From assembly GCA_964057195.1 (NCBI GenBank), contig OZ059825.1:8184001-8248000 (forward strand): 64,000 bases of DNA, written 5' to 3'. Shown one piece after another: positions 10,588-20,815 of the stretch. Source of the stretch: Orthosia cruda. Its lineage: Eukaryota > Arthropoda > Insecta > Lepidoptera > Noctuidae. A model generated the notes under the pieces. That model was not told the origin of the DNA and ran no database searches. It worked only from the letters and a program-made list of their open reading frames with translations. Each line of letters opens with the position of its first letter. The stretch's first letter is position 1. The translations under genes and the position numbers were made by a program.

Positions 10588-11106
10588 TTAAGGTTGCCCT
10601 AGTCGACGGCACGAGCTATTTTGTGCGTGGAGTTAAAATGCAGGCTATCTCATCCGACAACACCTGACAACAGTAAGATGCTGTGATGAGCATTAAGAAG
10701 CTAGTTTACGTACGAATACACACTTTTGCAAATTTGTAGATAATGGATGATTATTTAGGACGAAATTTTATAAACAGACCTTTGGTAGTACGGATATCAT
10801 GAAAAAAACAACTAAATGTATCTATACAAAATAAAATTATTTTCATTGTTTAAATACTAATCGATCCCTGAATGGTGGCTGTTTTGCAATTTTCTTTTTT
10901 CTCATGGTATTTATTTGCGCCCAAAGATGGTTTAAAATTAGTACTGAAATATGGAACTTTCGACGCTCATAACTATCGAATATATTTTATATAACTTTTT
11001 TGTTTCCATACAGGGTTAGATAATGATGACAGAAATTGATGTAATTTTGTGGAATAATCGCCAAACTACGTTTGTATGGAAGAAATATCGACTAGGGCAA
11101 CCTTAA
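10588..11106. mobile_element. TTAA-bounded MITE with perfect TIRs, copy 2
   Basis: The left end TTAAGGTTGCCCTAGTCGA is the exact inverse of the right end TCGACTAGGGCAACCTTAA. If TTAA is the target duplication, this suggests a piggyBac-type element; a Harbinger-type with a shorter target is also possible. The 519-bp body matches 6581-7143 and has no transposase. Confidence 0.8.
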
Positions 11107-12790
11107 CACTTCGATTCATTTAGATAGTGCATTAGATTATTGTGCTGGTTGTTTTTCTGCTTATCTGATTGGTTGTTCGTGGTGATATTTATAAGAATAT
11201 AACTATTCCGTAATATCTAACGAACCGCTATATAAATATATTATTATCTATATATAGGCTACAGCGATATTCCGTCCGTGCAATTCAAACAACCAACTAA
11301 GAATTAAATCTGTCTGGCAATACCGCTAATTATGAGAAAATTTCTATTCCATCCGGCCATTAAATAGGAGGAATTGTAAAGCCCCTTTTCAACCGTGATC
11401 ATTTCCAAACTTCTCCCGGATTTGACGAGCAAACATAGAAACAGGGCCAACCCAAATAAAACAAAAACACAGCACATATTAGGCTGCGGTTGCACCGGTG
11501 AAAGCACAAGGGAGGAGAGAAACGGGCGTCGTTCTACGCCCCGACTACAAGAGGGAAATAATTTCACACGTCGTGTTCACAAAGCTGGCGCTGCCATAAA
11601 TTAAAAGGGAGCTGTTTTGGGATTGTTGACGTGTGCCTTTTTGGTGCAGTCTTTTTTGTGTCTTGTGAGTTGTGCATGTTTTGTGTGTGAGGCTATAAAA
11701 ATATGAGAAAAAGTTAAGTTTTCTATAAGTGTATCCACTTCAATAATGCTGTAAACTCTTTAATTTAAAGGCAGCTTTAAAATGTTTTGTTTTAATAAAG
11801 TTCGCCGATGTGGCAGTGTAGTTTGATTGAGTATTTACAAATACAAATAATCAAAATAGTTTTTTTTAGCAATTTTTGTACTAGTGTAAGAAGTGTCCTT
11901 TTAAGCAAATAAATGTTTTTATTAGGACATTCCACTCTTCCGCAACTTAGATTTAACTACTTACAATAACATGTAAAAATAGCCACTATTTCTATATTTT
12001 ATATGAGCTGTTAAATGCAAAAAAGTTGATGTTGTAGGACTTGTAAATGCGCTTATAACAGAACTTAGAACCTGCTAGAGCCAGCAATTTACATTATTGC
12101 ATGTCGAAACAAAAAAAGAAGCCTAAAACGAACTAACAAAATACATCACTTTCAAGTAGTCATTAAAATTCCAACATGAGCTCTTCGAGAATAAATTGCA
12201 TACACGTGCTAGTAAAACTAGACCTATGCTTTTTCCTCCTAAAGTAAAATTGTTTCGTTTACAGGAAAATATAATTTAATTTAACCAACCCGTCAGACTT
12301 ATAATAAAAAAAAGTTTCTTGATTCAAAACCTCTACTTATCATTCTAAATAATCTCTTTATATATGCTTACTAATCTAGCTTGTCCACCACAAAAAGCAC
12401 AGCCTGTATATGCAGGTCAATGACCAGAGCCCAGAGCCTGCGCGAGTTCAGATTTTCCAGTCTACAAAAGTCCACTGTTCAACATGTATTTTCCTATTCA
12501 CAATCAGAACGCCTGGAGGAAGAATAGATTCATTGTTCCTATTTTTCTTAGGCCCAGTTTTTTGATCCGCAGTTAACTGAACGAAGAGTTATTTTTTTTA
12601 TAAATGGTTTCAAATGCCGCTAATAAGTTATACGAATCATTTATTTTAATTTAATTATTTTGGTTTTAAGTTTTATTATAATGTTGGTACCTACTGATTT
12701 TCAATTTGATTGTAATTTTAATTGAATTTATTGTTTGCATTGCTCACTTATGTAAATGTTAATGTAAACCGGAAGAGCGGAAGTATTTAT
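11107..12790. other. Gene-free stretch
   Basis: No conserved coding block, RNA gene or recognisable repeat end is seen. The interval 11470-11610 is slightly GC-richer and has open frames on both strands, without recognisable homology. Confidence 0.35.
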
Positions 12791-12960
12791 TGGGCGCACG
12801 GTTGGCGAAGCGGTTGAGCGATTGACTGCTGCGCTGCATGTCGCGGGTTCGATTCCCGCACGGAACAAATATTTGTATGACCTACAGATAGTTGTTCCCG
12901 CTCTGGGTGTTTGTGTATGTGAGTTTATATGTTTGTAAACACGCACACAAGAATATACGT
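12791..12960 (+). mobile_element. tRNA-derived SINE, second family
   Basis: The A box TTGGCGAAGCGG (12802-12813) and B box GGTTCGATTCCC (12846-12857) are both intact, followed by CGCACGGAACAAATATTTGT. The minus-strand translation of this head gives the familiar spurious peptide AGIEPATCSAAVNRSTASP. A minus-strand copy lies at 41007-41160. It is not a tRNA gene, since no acceptor stem closes. Confidence 0.8.
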
Positions 12961-13820
12961 TTGCATAACTCGACAAAATGTCCTGAATAGATGATATTAT
13001 TTGGATTTACGTGCAACTAATCTGGGAACAACCCCATATTAGAAGTTGTTAATTACCCCTATTCAGGCATTGCGTTGTTTCTGCTACACCTTGTAGAATT
13101 CGTCCTACTCAGTAAGTGAACAGTACGAAATGTGCATTTCCACTCCGGCCCGCCAAGCCAAGCCAAATGCAACACAAAGCAAAAACTTGATGGCCTACAA
13201 AACGCAGTGTCGGCGTTGTTTCGCGACTGTTTCCATGCAAACTGCCAGTATACGAGTATTCTGTTATAATGTCACCGTCAGAACTTGGTGAAGAAGTGTT
13301 ACTACCTAAAGCTATGGATATAAAGCTCACTTCAATCTCACTTCACGTAAGTTTTCTCGGTGAGTTGTTTACAGAGTAGCACTGCTGTTTCATTATCATG
13401 TCCTCTACCGAATCCAGGCTATGAATATGTATGTAGGTGTCGGACACCTTAGAGCCTAGAAAAAGCCAATAAGCGAAAGCTGGGATAACTGGAAATTCTA
13501 TTTAGTCCGACAGTGAGAATATCAAATAATAATGGTCACGTATTTTTTGCTTTACCAAATCATGAAATATTTACAAAGTTACAGCGCATCAAAGTTCAAG
13601 AGTAGGGCCTTGAGACGTCACTAAGGCAGTATAGAGTGCACTAGCGGCGTGACGTTTCACGATATTTCAACGCGTTATATCGTCGTCACGACATGTTAAC
13701 GTGGCTAAAGAAAATATGTGACCAATATTTTTTATTATTCTTCCTGACGGGCATAAAACAAATTTTTAGTAAATTTCTATTCGACAAATTCTATACAGAT
13801 CCCCTTTTTACCAGCTTTTA
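12961..13820. other. No gene recognised
   Basis: A mid-GC stretch (13100-13375) has an open frame running into a GTAAGT, but there is no acceptable acceptor upstream. Nothing else can be supported. Confidence 0.35.
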
Positions 13821-13825
13821 TTTAA

Positions 13826-14042
13826 CTTGCAATGTATGTATGTAAGTGTGTTCGGGTCAAATCTTGCAACTAAATTTTAAAGCAGTTATCCTCCACCGAT
13901 TAAGATGAAATTTTGCGTACACGTTTAGTTTGGATGACAATGCATGGTTAGCTATGTGACGTCATTCTAAATCCAATATGGCGGACGGCCCAAGATGGCG
14001 GACTTTTATTTTTTGTGCTCTGCCATGATATGGGTATCAAAT
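13826..14042 (+). repeat. Dispersed repeat with CGGGTCAAATCTTGCAAC, copy 1
   Basis: It opens AACTTGCAATGTATGTATGT, then CGGGTCAAATCTTGCAAC, TTATCCTCCACCGATT, GGATGACAATGCATGG and ATGGCGGAC. It is repeated immediately downstream (14104-14250) and in inverse orientation at 39160-39352. It is non-coding. Confidence 0.7.
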
Positions 14043-14103
14043 GAAAAAAGAAACATTTTTAATGCATAATTTTATTACAATCTTGTAACGATGAAGTACG
14101 TAT

Positions 14104-14250
14104 AGTATGTACTTGCAATGTAAGTATGTATATATGTGTTTTCGGGTCAAATCTTGCAACTTAATTTTAAAGCGGTTATCCTCTACCGATTTAGATGAAA
14201 TTTTGCATACACGTTTTGTTTGGATGACAATGCACGGTACGCTAAAAAGA
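14104..14250 (+). repeat. Dispersed repeat with CGGGTCAAATCTTGCAAC, copy 2 (partial)
   Basis: It repeats the first part of 13826-14042 (ACTTGCAATGTAAGTATGT to GGATGACAATGCACGGTA), then diverges into a poly-T run. It is in tandem with copy 1. Confidence 0.7.
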
Positions 14251-14356
14251 TTGTTTTTTTTTTTTTGTTTGTGAAATTATTATTGATTAGTCTTCACTTG
14301 TTTAGTCACTTTTTAATCAATAGACGGTGATGCAAACCGTAAGTACCCACATATTT

Positions 14357-14925
14357 TTAACCGACTTCCCAAAAAGGAGGAGGTTCTATGTTCGACTTCA
14401 TGTGTGTTTTTTTTTTTTTTGTTTATGTTCACCGATTACTCCGTCAATTGTGTACCGATTTTGAAAATTCTTTTTTTGTTTGGAAAAGTATGTTCCGAAA
14501 TTGGTCCCATTTAATTAAATAATTTGGTGAGGATCTGATGAAGAACTTCGGAGATATACAACAGAACTCTTCAATAAATAACGGCAAATCTCTCGGGATT
14601 GCTGCAATCGCATGTCTGTTTTTTGTTTATAACATTTCATAACATAACATCACGCCAGTTCGCTCTTAAGGGGTAAGCAGATCTCTAATTTCACCGGTTA
14701 TGTTCAAGTTTCATGAAATCTATTCTGGCGAAATAGTTCCCTTACTAACTTGCCTATTAGGTACGTATAACTAAAAAGTGAAAAATAAAAAAAACTTTGC
14801 AAAAAAATACTACCGACTTCCAAATACAAAACTACAAAGTGAAAAATAACTTAATTTTTTGAAGTCGGTGTCCATAACGCAAAAAAATGGCACCTACGAA
14901 AGACACTTCATTTTTTTTTTGTTCC
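14357..14925 (+). mobile_element. MITE, ACCGACTTCC family; hairpin right arm lost
   Basis: It begins TTAACCGACTTCCCAAAAAG. It continues with GATCTGATGAAGAACTTCGG, CATCACGCCAGTTCGCTC and the terminal left arm ACCGACTTCCAAATACAAAA. The inverted right arm seen at 38698-38787 is missing, so this copy is truncated. Near-identical text runs for about 500 bp against 38155. Confidence 0.75.
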
Positions 14926-15699
14926 TTTCAGGACTTCCGTAAACCACAGAGAGAACTTAGGATATTATTTCCACGTCTAGCTAAGCTATAATATAACAAT
15001 AATTTATTACAACATGTTACAATATTTATTAAAGCCAACATTTATAAGCCGTGCTATTACGGAACAGAAGTGTCGTCGCATTGTTTCGCGAGATTCAATT
15101 ATTCCAAGTTCCGTTCTTTCGCAAACAGTTTCCCTCGCGAACTCTTTCGTTATCGCCTTGCCGTAAAGGATTGCACTCGTTTACAGCTTCTTTGATTTGT
15201 GACAACACTGGTGCTATCTGCTTTTGTTGTTTCTTTTCTTTGCTAGTTCTGTTTGAAATTAGAATTTTAATGAGATTGTTGCTGCAATTGTGTTTTTAAT
15301 GTTTGGGATTGTAAAAACTTGTCTAACCCTACTGTAGTTCCAAATGTTTACAAGTTTATGAAATAGAGTTTAATACATACTAAACTTCAAAATATTAATT
15401 CAGAAATTTCTTTTGGGTCTTAATTGAGCTAGCATTAGTCTGTATGACGTTGTATTCGTATGTACGATTTATGAGGACATTACCGTTAGACTTTCTAACT
15501 ATTATCTTATCTAAAGTTCTCGCAAAACTTCTTGGCCGCCCTGAAATTGGCTACATACAATGGCTAAAAAAAAAGTAGTAAATCTCCTTACGCATCTCCA
15601 ACGGAAAGCCAACTTCATGACAGCCGAGAAGTTTGGCGAGAACTATACCTAGAATTATAAAATATTTAGATAAAATATCTTATAACAAGTAAATTTCAA

Positions 15700-15986
15700 A
15701 ATTTAAGAAACCCTCTGACACATTTATCTTGCGAAAACATCCCGATTCAAACAGTAAAACTCTTGAACTACCTCTTGAACCCATAACTTCATAACTTTTG
15801 AACCGTTGAACCGATTATGTTCGCTAAGAACACTCTCGACACAATCATCTTTCAAAAAAAAAAAAAATACAATATCGGTTCATCCGTTGAGGCGCTATGA
15901 TGCCACAGACAGACACACAGATACACAAATACACAGCAACACACGTCAAACTTATAACACCCCTCTTTTTCCGTCGGGGGTTAAAA
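15700..15986 (+). mobile_element. MITE-like element, CCCCCGAC family, copy 2
   Basis: It runs from AAACCCTCTGACACATTTAT to TTTTTCCGTCGGGGGTTAAA with the family core GGTTCATCCGTTGAGGCGCT. It is non-coding. Confidence 0.75.
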
Positions 15987-16233
15987 ACAAATACTATTAA
16001 TTTGAGAGGACTTCAGGTACACAAATAAACGATTTTTTAGAGTTGCACCGGCATTGTAGAATTTAATTAACAGACAAGTTAATACATATTTGCGAATGGA
16101 TTTAGCATCCCAGCCATTTTGCGATGCATTGTAACATTTAATTATTTATTATTGCTCGATGATTTTTTAGGGATAAATGAAAAGTCATTACTGTGATAAT
16201 TTTTTATGGGGATTATGTGTACATAAATAGATC

Positions 16234-16469
16234 CCATCAAAAACATAACATGTAAAAAACACAAGTCTCGCGGCGCAGTTCTTCTACCGCAAAAGATAGT
16301 GAGATCAAATGTAAAACCTCGTTAGATAATTCATTCAGTAGGTACCTTAATAATTAGGTAACAAACAAACACATAACCGATTTAGTTTAACATTCGATCT
16401 CACTACTTTTTGCGGTAGAAGAACTGCGCCGCGAAACTTGTGTTTTTTACATGTTGTGTTTTTGATGGG
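16234..16469. mobile_element. Foldback MITE with ~84-bp inverted arms
   Basis: The left arm (16234-16318) and right arm (16385-16469) pair over about 84 bp with few mismatches. It includes CCCATCAAAAACA, GTAAAAAACACAAG, CGGCGCAGTTCTTCTACCG and TAGTGAGATC. The loop is about 66 nt. There is no coding capacity. Similar text is widespread in moths from general knowledge. Confidence 0.75.
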
Positions 16470-17337
16470 CTTTCATTTCTTTTTGTACGCAGTCCTCCTT
16501 TATTTCTTTTCGGGTACTATTTCCGGTGCGTCAGCTACGGGTCATGTTCCATTACGTAGGTACCTAGTCATCTATATTGTGAAAATAGCTAGCGCAGATG
16601 ATGAATAATTTTACAAACAGTTGTTTATGAAATTCAAATAGTAACCTAACTAAATTTAGTCTGCTATAAGATCGTTAAGATCACAATCTTAGACATAGGT
16701 TCTGCGTCGACTCATAAGTAGGACTCATAGGTATTAAGAATATTAATGGAGACATCGCCTATGACTAACTATACCTACCTATATTCATTATTTAACTACC
16801 TACCTGGATGAGCAGTATAGGTGACGAAAATTTATATGAATCTTATAAATTACTTTGTAATATAATTTATTGGATGACTATTTATATAGGATTACAAAGT
16901 TACTTATGCAGTTTATACATCTTGAAAATGTGACGGATATTGTGAGATGTTTTTAGTTTATCCTTGCTTTATAGGCCAAAACAATAATTGTATTCAAAAT
17001 TTGAAGCTTGTGAGTCTACTAGAAGTACTTTAGAATTTTGATGATCGGTGAGTGAGTGAGTCAGTCAGTTAAGAAATTAAGGAATTTAAATACTGGAAAT
17101 AATTCCTAAACTCGTTAAAATTGAATGTAATTCGGGATTATGCCTAATTATATTACGTTCTCTTAGTTGAAAATTTAGGTTTCTAGCTTTATCCACTTCG
17201 ATAAAAGGATGGTACGGCTGTGCCTTGGTTTGCTCGACTTGTTGGGGGCACTACCATACCCCCAGATAACATTGGCAACTGTATGTACACATAACATGGA
17301 AAACTATGAGTGCACCTTTTTGGTTGTAGTTCAGTGT
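16470..17337. other. Gene-free AT-rich stretch
   Basis: No coding or RNA gene is recognised. Short TACC/TAGG-rich stretches occur near 16770-16810. Confidence 0.35.
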
Positions 17338-17430
17338 TTTTACCCGACTGCCGAAGGAGGGTAATGTGTTTATCAGTATATGTATGTTTGTTCCTATGTG
17401 ACGTTCCATAGACCATAACGCGTTGGCAGT
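17338..17430 (+). mobile_element. MITE, ACCCGACTGC family, 5' fragment
   Basis: TTTTTACCCGACTGCCGAAG to the CATAACGCGTTGGC region, then lost at a poly-T run. It is the same family as 8988 and 55160. Confidence 0.65.
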
Positions 17431-17451
17431 TTTTTTTATTTTTTTTTTCTA

Positions 17452-17520
17452 CAGTGAATAGGTTACCTCTAGGCAAGCGTGCTTCACAATCATCGCTTAC
17501 CATCAGGTGACATAGTGGTC
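17452..17520 (+). mobile_element. LINE 3' UTR fragment (GCAAGCGTGCTTCAC type), plus strand
   Basis: GTGAATAGGTTACCTCTAGG, GCAAGCGTGCTTCAC, ATCGCTTACCATCAGGTGA. The same 3' UTR follows the reverse transcriptase tail at 37588-38115 (minus) and appears at 20745, 45622 and 58461. This copy holds only the last ~70 bp. Confidence 0.65.
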
Positions 17521-18427
17521 AAACGCGAGCTTATCATCATTAAACAAAGAAGTGTGAACCGAAAATAAACCCAACTTCAAAAAAAACGCCTTCCTTTTGA
17601 AGTAGGTTAAAATGGCAACAGAATGGAGTCTACCCCGTTGGCATGGAATTGAAGTTTATTATTTAATGAACTAGTTTCATCTCACGGCTCTATTTACATA
17701 TCTGGCATAGTTCACTGATCCCATTTACATAAGACATCAAGTACCCAAAGTGCTGCCAAAAACATTAAAATCTATACTTTATATACATGATTCAATAGGT
17801 ATCTCATGTAGGTTACCAGACTGAGTAACAAGCGTATATATGTCATGGACCAAATAATTAATCAGGGCAATATGTATAATGCACGGGCATTATGAATCAA
17901 GTGAAGTCAAAACGGGCAATGTAATTAATATTGGTTTTGGCAATTCGATTATTATAGTCAATGAATTAGTCCAAGAGAGAGCGAAGCGAGCTCGGGAGCT
18001 TAGGTCAACCCGAAAACGAGGACGGGATCTGAAGTGAGCGAGCAATGAGAGCGAACTCAGCTCATCCCCTTCATGTTAGGTTACTTCAGATCCTGCAGAC
18101 AGAAATAGAAGCCCCGTCTCCGTCGACTTTGTTGCTTAAATAATAATCGTACTTAGGTAAGAGTAGGAAGGTTTTCTATATTAAAACAAATGTCAACATT
18201 AAAATAATTTAAATAACATAAATTTTTTTACCCGGCGCAATAAGTGATGGTCATTATTCAGAAAGTCCGGTCAATTTAACCATATTAGTGCGAGGATAAA
18301 CGAATAAATAAATAAATATTGTCTACTCATATTGAGCATTTTGCAAATTGCCCATGAACATGATCATTTGTAAGACTTCGTATTTTGAATTTATGGAAGA
18401 AAATAATACTTTAAATGCATTAAATGC
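17521..18427. other. No gene recognised
   Basis: The interval 17960-18120 has GAGCGAAGCGAGCTC-type text and slightly higher GC, but no recognisable frame. The rest is AT-rich. Confidence 0.35.
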
Positions 18428-19327
18428 ATGGGCTCGATTCTTGGTCCTTTCTTGTTTCTTATTTATATTAATGACTTGCCTTACCTCATAAAGGATAACC
18501 ATGATATAGTGTTGTTTGCGGATGATACTTCACTTTTGTTTAAACTTAAACGTCAGCAGCTGGTTACTGACGATGTAAATAGCGCGATCTCAAAAGTAGT
18601 TCACTGGTTCAATGTTAATAATTTACTACTTAATGAAAAAAAAACCAAATGCATTAAGTTTACCCTACCTCACGTTAGGCAGGTGAAAACCGATGTGTTG
18701 ATAAAGGGCGAAGAATTGAATCCTGAAAATAGCACAGTATTCTTAGGCTTAACTTTGGATGCTAAGCTTCAGTGGGGCCCACATATAGATAAATTGTCAA
18801 AGAAGCTAAGCTCCGCAGCATATGCTGTTAGAAAAATTCGTAATTTAACTGACATAGAGACAGCCCGTTTAGTTTACTTTAGCTATTTTCATAGTGTAAT
18901 GTCGTACGGTATTCTGTTGTGGGGAAATGCCGCCGACATCCAGACTATCTTTGTTTTGCAGAAAAGAGCTGTTCGATCAATTTATAAATTAAGCCCGAGA
19001 CACTCTCTCAGAGAGAAATTTAAGGAGATTAATGTAATGACTGTGCCTTCTCAGTATATTTATGAAAATCTTTTATATGCCCATAAAAATATAAAATTGT
19101 TTAAAAAATCAAGTCTTTCATTAAACGTAAGTTGTGCCAGAAAGCGTTTTATACAACAAAAGATTACATTGAGGACAAAAAGGCTTGGGATTGAGCTGCT
19201 CCAATTAATTTTGTTTTTTTATTATATTTTGCACTATGCATTTTGTTATTATAAATATATTTTTTTTTGGTTTTCTTGCAATGACAAGAATATTTACTTT
19301 TTAAAGTATTATATTATTTTATTTTAA
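18428..19327 (+). pseudogene. 5'-truncated non-LTR retrotransposon reverse transcriptase (299 codons)
   Basis: The frame begins within the RT domain at GSILGPFLFLIYINDLP (residues 2-18) and keeps the catalytic FADD at residues 30-33, followed by TSLLF. It continues with FLGLTLDAKLQWGPHIDKLS, SYGILLWG and LQKRAVRSIYKL, typical of jockey/CR1-like elements. The endonuclease, fingers and first palm aspartate are missing, so the start codon is incidental and the element is dead. It is nevertheless uninterrupted for 299 codons, which suggests a relatively recent insertion. The truncation point follows ATTAAATGCATTAAATGCAT. Confidence 0.85.
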
Positions 19328-19750
19328 TTATTGTGAATGTGAAGACTATGTGGATATTTTTTTTTTTTTTGTTTTTGTTTAAATTTATCTTAGTTTTTAA
19401 TCATGGTCTGGCAGTTTGAGTAGTTTATGCGGCCTACCCGAATGTCCTTTCTTTGGTATTGTTCGTCGAATCGTTGAGCTCCTTAAATTCTGACTGGACA
19501 GGTCCACTCAATCTGGCTGGTTCTTTCCTCAAAAGACCATTTCAGACATCAGTCTACATGGTCTTCACATGATCTAATCAAGATTTTGTCAGGACTTTAA
19601 AAGAGACTGTGACCTCTGAGTTTGTCTCGGCCTTTCTTCTCAGAGTAGTCAGATAGGAAACGCCGACCTCATCTAATTTAAAAAATATGTTCGACATGTA
19701 AAAGTGTTTGTACAAACCAACTTACAGAAATAAAATCATTTATCATTTAT
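19328..19750 (+). mobile_element. 3' UTR of the LINE at 18428
   Basis: Sequence after the stop continues without a recognisable repeat to ACAGAAATAAAATCATTTAT, which has a polyadenylation-type AATAAA and an ATTTATCATTTATTT tail near 19732-19754. This is a plausible LINE 3' end. A MITE starts 70 bp later. Confidence 0.6.
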
Positions 19751-19819
19751 TTATGCAAGACAAAATAACAAAATATCGTTATGTCAAAGGACCATCAAGA
19801 AATAGTAAAATTTCAAAAT

Positions 19820-20077
19820 TTAAGAAACCGCCGACACATTTATCTTGCGAAAACACCCCGATTCAAATAGTAAAACGCCCATAACTTTTGAACAGCTGAA
19901 CCGATTTTATTCAAACAAAGTTAAGAACAATTTCGACAAAATCACCTTTCAAACAAAAAAAAACTAAATCAAAATCGGTTCATCCGTTTAGGAGCTATGA
20001 TGCCACAGACAGACACAGATACACAGCAACACACGTCAAACTTATAACACCCCTCTTTTTCCGGCGGGGGTTAAAAA
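19820..20077 (+). mobile_element. MITE-like element, CCCCCGAC family, copy 3
   Basis: AAACCGCCGACACATTTATC to TTTTTCCGGCGGGGGTTAAA. Internal GGTTCATCCGTTTAGGAGCT and CACACGTCAAACTTATAACA match the other copies. Confidence 0.75.
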
Positions 20078-20414
20078 TGGTACCCATTATGACTTAATGA
20101 CACATCATAATTAGCATTTTTCTTCAAATTTTTGCCGTATGTACACGTATAAATTAAGTCCAATTAACGCGGTGCTAATCCCAGGTATTTATGTCCGTAA
20201 GCCTCGAGGTGCAGGTGCGTCGAACCGCTGGCCACCAGTAAGCCGCTGATTTAAAGCCCACCCCACAATTGTTGCTCGGCGCGGTGATTACTGTTTGGTG
20301 ATTGGGTTATTATTGATGAAGATTTAGTAACAGGAAAGAAGCAAAATATGTTTATTTGTATTTATGGGGTACTAAATAAAGGAGTTAGTTATTATGTACT
20401 TACTTACTACGTTT

Positions 20415-20685
20415 TTAGGGTACCGTACCCAAAGGGTAAAAACGGGACCCTATTACTAAGACTCTGGGGTCCGTCTGTCTGTTTGTCTGTCACCAGGCTG
20501 TATCTCATGAATCGTGATAGCTAGACAGTTGCAATTTTCACAGATGATATATTTCTGTTGCCGCTATAACAACAAATACTAAAACAGGAATAAAATGAAT
20601 ATTTAAGTGAGGCTCCCATACAACAAACGTGATTATTTTAGTGCGCGAGTCCGACTCGCCATTGGGCGGTTTTTTATTTTACTCT
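20415..20685 (-). mobile_element. MITE, GGCCAAGTGCGA family, copy 1
   Basis: It runs from TTAGGGTACCGTACCCAAAG to GCGCGAGTCCGACTCGCC and TTGGGCGGTTTTTTA. The centre has GTCTGTCTGTTTGTCTGTCA and GCCGCTATAACAACAAATAC. Relatives lie at 40128-40583 and 61363-61650. No open frame is recognised. Confidence 0.75.
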
Positions 20686-20744
20686 TGTGTAAAAAAGAGT
20701 CGCTTATATATTTTTTGAATGTTTTTTTATTATAGATAAGCTCG

Positions 20745-20815
20745 CGCTTGACCACTTTTTCATCTGATGAACGATGAAACATGCTTGCCTAGAAGTAACC
20801 TATTCACCTATTCTT
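20745..20815 (-). mobile_element. LINE 3' UTR fragment, minus strand
   Basis: GCTCGCGCTTGACCAC, CATGCTTGCCTAGAAGTAAC and CTATTCACC match, in inverse orientation, the 3' UTR at 17452 and 45622. Confidence 0.6.

Noticed and set aside
12728..12976. Minus-strand protein with AGIEPATCSAAVN
   Set aside because: This is a well-known false translation of a tRNA-derived SINE head.
13180..13374. Possible plus-strand exon ending at GTAAGT (13343)
   Set aside because: No acceptable acceptor or polypyrimidine tract upstream; the opposite strand is equally open.
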